From Bacteriovoracaceae bacterium (lineage in GTDB: Bacteria > Bdellovibrionota > UBA1018): a DNA stretch of 7,919 nt. Made by a program: the position numbers and the translations under genes. The notes beneath the pieces are model-generated. The model did not search any database, was not told the DNA's origin, and worked only from the letters and a program-made list of their open reading frames with translations. Position 1 is the first letter of the stretch; every line of letters begins with the position of its first letter. Positions 6,251-7,919 of this stretch are shown in pieces. The DNA is taken from assembly GCA_947475645.1 (NCBI GenBank), contig CANJNU010000027.1, positions 1 to 7,919 of the forward strand. Reading direction: 5' to 3'.

Positions 6251-6531
6251 TAGTCGTCGATCTCGAGGTCAAGGTGCCTTCGATAGGAGCGAGTCAAAGA
6301 GCGAAGCTCTTGGGTCTCTGCTCGTTCTTCGAGTTCCTTGAAGAGGTATCGACCTCGTAGCATCAGGGGAAGGGTCTGCACTTCCGCCTCGCTTCGTTTC
6401 TCTTGATAGCGGATCATTTCTTCAAGAAGCTCGATTTTATCCATCGCCAAGATTCTAGCGCGATAGGCGTAATCTTCGGCTTCGGCTACTTTCATTTCAC
6501 GACTGGCTTTTAGACACACGACGTTGCTCAT
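6229..6531 (-). CDS. Small highly charged helical protein, function unknown
   Basis: The frame encodes 100 residues, from ATG at 6531 down to TAA at 6229. The sequence is very rich in Glu, Arg, Lys and Leu with helix-type spacing (KIELLEEMIRYQEKR, FKELEERAETQELRS, RHLDLEIDDYKKK), so it should be mostly alpha-helical and may form a coiled coil. There is no signal peptide or membrane segment, so it is probably cytoplasmic. GGGG lies six bases before the start codon, and a perfect minus-strand TATAAT at 6587-6582 stands at a sensible promoter distance. The gene converges on phoH with six bases between the stop codons. I do not recognise a family. It is called real because of the balanced composition, the long open frame with no competing gene, and its promoter. 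Confidence 0.7.
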   Translation of the reverse strand: MSNVVCLKASREMKVAEAEDYAYRARILAMDKIELLEEMIRYQEKRSEAEVQTLPLMLRGRYLFKELEERAETQELRSLTRSYRRHLDLEIDDYKKKQKA

Positions 6532-6574
6532 GGGACCCCATTAAGCAAGGGAAGTGCCAGTGATTTGGTGCGCG

Positions 6575-6602
6575 TTGAATAATTATAAATATACGATATT
6601 AT
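6575..6602 (+). promoter_or_regulatory. Candidate promoter towards the HEAT-repeat gene
   Basis: TTGAAT (6575-6580) and TATTAT (6597-6602) are separated by 16 bases, matching the sigma-70 consensus at four and five of six positions. A transcript from here would carry a leader of nearly 190 bases before ATG 6798. The element overlaps the minus-strand candidate, so both could be products of the same AT-rich patch. Confidence 0.3.
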
Positions 6603-6610
6603 TGATTAAA
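6582..6610 (-). promoter_or_regulatory. Candidate promoter for the minus-strand small gene
   Basis: Read on the minus strand, a perfect TATAAT (6587 to 6582) lies 17 bases after TTTAAT (6610 to 6605, three of six against TTGACA). Transcription would start near 6575, giving a leader of about 44 bases before the ATG at 6531. The -10 is good and the -35 poor. Confidence 0.4.
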
Positions 6611-6797
6611 ACTTAAGGCGCTCCGGTCGGTGATTTGAATAGTGCTGTTGAACTCCTAGGCACCTGTTGAGAAATCGCTAATTGTCGTTAAGGCGATGGG
6701 CTGCGAGTTTGACAAAGAAATGAATTCTCCTCACACTCAAAGTATCGATTTTTCAACGCAATAGGTCTCGTCGTTCAACTTTTAAAGGAATCATTGG

Positions 6798-7850
6798 ATG
6801 AATCCGCAGCTCAGAAAAATTTCGCGCGGTCTAGCTATCTCACTTGTGTTGGTGGTCGTTGCGGTGGTGGGCATAAAAAGAGCGATGCGACCTAAGACTT
6901 ATGCCGAGATCGAGACAGAACGAATCGCTAAAATCACGAAACAGGACAAAAGTGTTCTGGGTAATAGTAAAGCGCATGAAGCCGATATTTATGGCGCGCT
7001 CATTCGATTAAGCTCGCGTGGCGATGAGACCGCTCGAAGAGAGGCATTAAATCGGGTGTTAGATCCCTCCACTTTGGTGCGTGCAGGTGCCGCAAATGGT
7101 TTGGGATATTTTGATGATCCCGAAGTGCTGAAGAGTTTAGAAAAACTCGCCACCGATCCCGATATTCAGGTTCGTGTACAGGCCCTGAACGGAATTTCAC
7201 ACCGCACAGGTGTAGGAAGAATTGAAGCCCTGAAAAGGGTGGCGATGCTTCCGTCGGCGACACCCGAGGAAGTCATCGCAGCTTGGTCAGGTGTACTCAC
7301 TCTCGCTACCGATCCTGTTCAGAAGGCGAGCGCCCTCGATACCTTAGTGGGGCTAAGTACATCCAGTCGAGTGAGTGAAAATATACGCAATCTTGCCGCG
7401 CTCAAAGTCATTAGCCTTTCACCGCGCGACGAGAAGGTCGTTAAGTTAATGCGCGAGATTGTGGTCTCTGGAAAAAATCGGGCGCTCATGCCTATAAGTT
7501 TAAGACACCTTTCTACAATGGGTCAGCCTGGACTGGGCGATATTTTTCTGTCAGCGGTTCGTCATGAAGATCTTCAAGTTCGTATCGCGGCTTTTCAGGG
7601 CTTGCGGTTTTCTTGTCACCCCAAGCGCTACGAGGTTGCAGAGACCGTCATTCGAAATGACCGCGAACTGGTCGTTCGTGAGGCAGTGATTCGTGAACTT
7701 CAATGGATGCCCTCTCAGCGGGGAATTGAGCTACTCGAGCGGGTGATTCAGGATCATTCATTGAAAGATGAGCAGGAGCGGCTAGCGAAAATTGCGATCG
7801 TAGAGATCCGTCGCGTAAAGGATCAGATGGGCTCTCAACCCTGCAAATAG
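6798..7850 (+). CDS. Membrane-anchored HEAT-repeat protein, function unknown
   Basis: The 350-residue protein starts with a short basic segment and one hydrophobic span (about 11-26, GLAISLVLVVVAVVGI) flanked by basic residues on both sides. No cleavage site is clear, so it is probably a signal anchor; orientation cannot be decided from charge alone. The rest is a helical solenoid. HEAT-like pairs are clearest at 89-150 (DPSTLVRAGAANGLGYFDDPEVLKSL, then DPDIQVRVQALNGIS) and 256-318 (HEDLQVRIAAFQGLR, then DRELVVREAVIRELQWM), with degenerate repeats between. HEAT solenoids are protein-binding scaffolds, so a docking role at the inner membrane is likely, with partner unknown. AAAGGA at 6784-6789 supports the start. 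A strong terminator follows the stop, and no co-transcribed gene is visible. Confidence 0.85.
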   Translation: MNPQLRKISRGLAISLVLVVVAVVGIKRAMRPKTYAEIETERIAKITKQDKSVLGNSKAHEADIYGALIRLSSRGDETARREALNRVLDPSTLVRAGAANGLGYFDDPEVLKSLEKLATDPDIQVRVQALNGISHRTGVGRIEALKRVAMLPSATPEEVIAAWSGVLTLATDPVQKASALDTLVGLSTSSRVSENIRNLAALKVISLSPRDEKVVKLMREIVVSGKNRALMPISLRHLSTMGQPGLGDIFLSAVRHEDLQVRIAAFQGLRFSCHPKRYEVAETVIRNDRELVVREAVIRELQWMPSQRGIELLERVIQDHSLKDEQERLAKIAIVEIRRVKDQMGSQPCK

Positions 7851-7851
7851 C

Positions 7852-7892
7852 CCTCAAAACGGCTCCTTCCGTTTTGGGGTTCAATTTCTTCT
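7852..7892 (+). terminator. Rho-independent terminator after the HEAT-repeat gene
   Basis: CCTCAAAACGG (7852-7862) pairs with CCGTTTTGGGG (7869-7879) over eleven positions with one G-U pair and a six-base loop CTCCTT. A T-rich tail (TTCAATTTCTTCT) follows directly. It begins one base after the stop codon. The rest of the window, to 7919, shows no further feature. Confidence 0.8.
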
Positions 7893-7919
7893 GACGATCT
7901 TCCGATCAGCTAAGCAAGA

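Larger units (their letters stand above)
6532..6797. other. Divergent intergenic region between the small protein and the HEAT-repeat gene
   Basis: These 266 bases hold no convincing gene. The left third is AT-rich (6578-6612) and contains promoter candidates on both strands. Further right are a TTGACA (6709-6714) with no good partner at -10 spacing, an 8-base direct repeat TTAAGGCG (6613-6620 and 6688-6695), and an inverted pair GTTGAAC (6647-6653) and GTTCAAC (6773-6779). TTGAA/TTCAA words recur at 6575, 6635, 6648, 6752 and 6774. These may be regulator sites or chance. Confidence 0.6.

Noticed and set aside
6658..6673. Sigma-54 promoter (GGCAC followed by TTGA)
   Set aside because: The GG and the required GC at the fixed ten-base spacing are not both present.
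6709..6737. Promoter with the consensus TTGACA at 6709
   Set aside because: The best hexamer at 17-base spacing is CACACT, only three of six, and TATCGA at 6743 is too far away; noted but not called.
6696..6764. A 22-codon leader peptide before the HEAT-repeat gene
   Set aside because: The AAGG before its ATG is only two bases away, too close for a ribosome site, and the peptide has no attenuator-type run of residues.

Overview
The window reads as ordinary chromosomal DNA from a Gram-negative bacterium. Evidence for this is a lipobox lipoprotein overlapping a FadL/PorV-like outer-membrane barrel, plus a conserved housekeeping block rsmD-coaD-aminotransferase. The style (moderate GC, many predicted envelope proteins of unknown function, a PIN-PhoH protein) would suit the Bdellovibrionota or a related deltaproteobacterial lineage. 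That placement is inference from memory of gene style, not from a search. No mobile element, CRISPR array, rRNA or tRNA was seen.

Layout. Positions 1-333 hold the 3' end of a gene whose protein carries an Ala/Pro/Val tandem-repeat linker, a ten-G homopolymer and a short, probably beta-rich tail. It is followed 17 bases later by a tightly packed group: rsmD (16S rRNA guanine-N2 methyltransferase, 351-929), coaD (phosphopantetheine adenylyltransferase, 926-1423, ATGA overlap) and a class I aminotransferase (1424-2644, no gap). These are probably co-transcribed.

A weak hairpin and a strong Shine-Dalgarno site separate that block from a second unit: a 332-residue Cys-rich lipoprotein (2721-3719) whose stop overlaps the start of a 358-residue outer-membrane barrel (3716-4792). 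The overlap and the shared envelope destination suggest the two work together, but the function is unknown. Next, after a candidate terminator and a leader hairpin, comes a 438-residue PIN-PhoH protein (4906-6222), a predicted RNA-processing ATPase/nuclease.

A 100-residue helical protein of unknown function is encoded on the minus strand (6229-6531) and converges on phoH with only six bases between the stop codons. A candidate phoH terminator lies across that junction. A 266-base spacer with AT-rich divergent promoter candidates then leads to a membrane-anchored HEAT-repeat protein (6798-7850), closed by a clear hairpin terminator.

Nothing here is obviously a new defence or mobile system. 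The most interesting points are the slippage-prone G10 tract plus tandem repeats in the first gene, the lipoprotein-barrel pair, and the phoH terminator whose U-tract is made from the lysine codons of the opposing gene.
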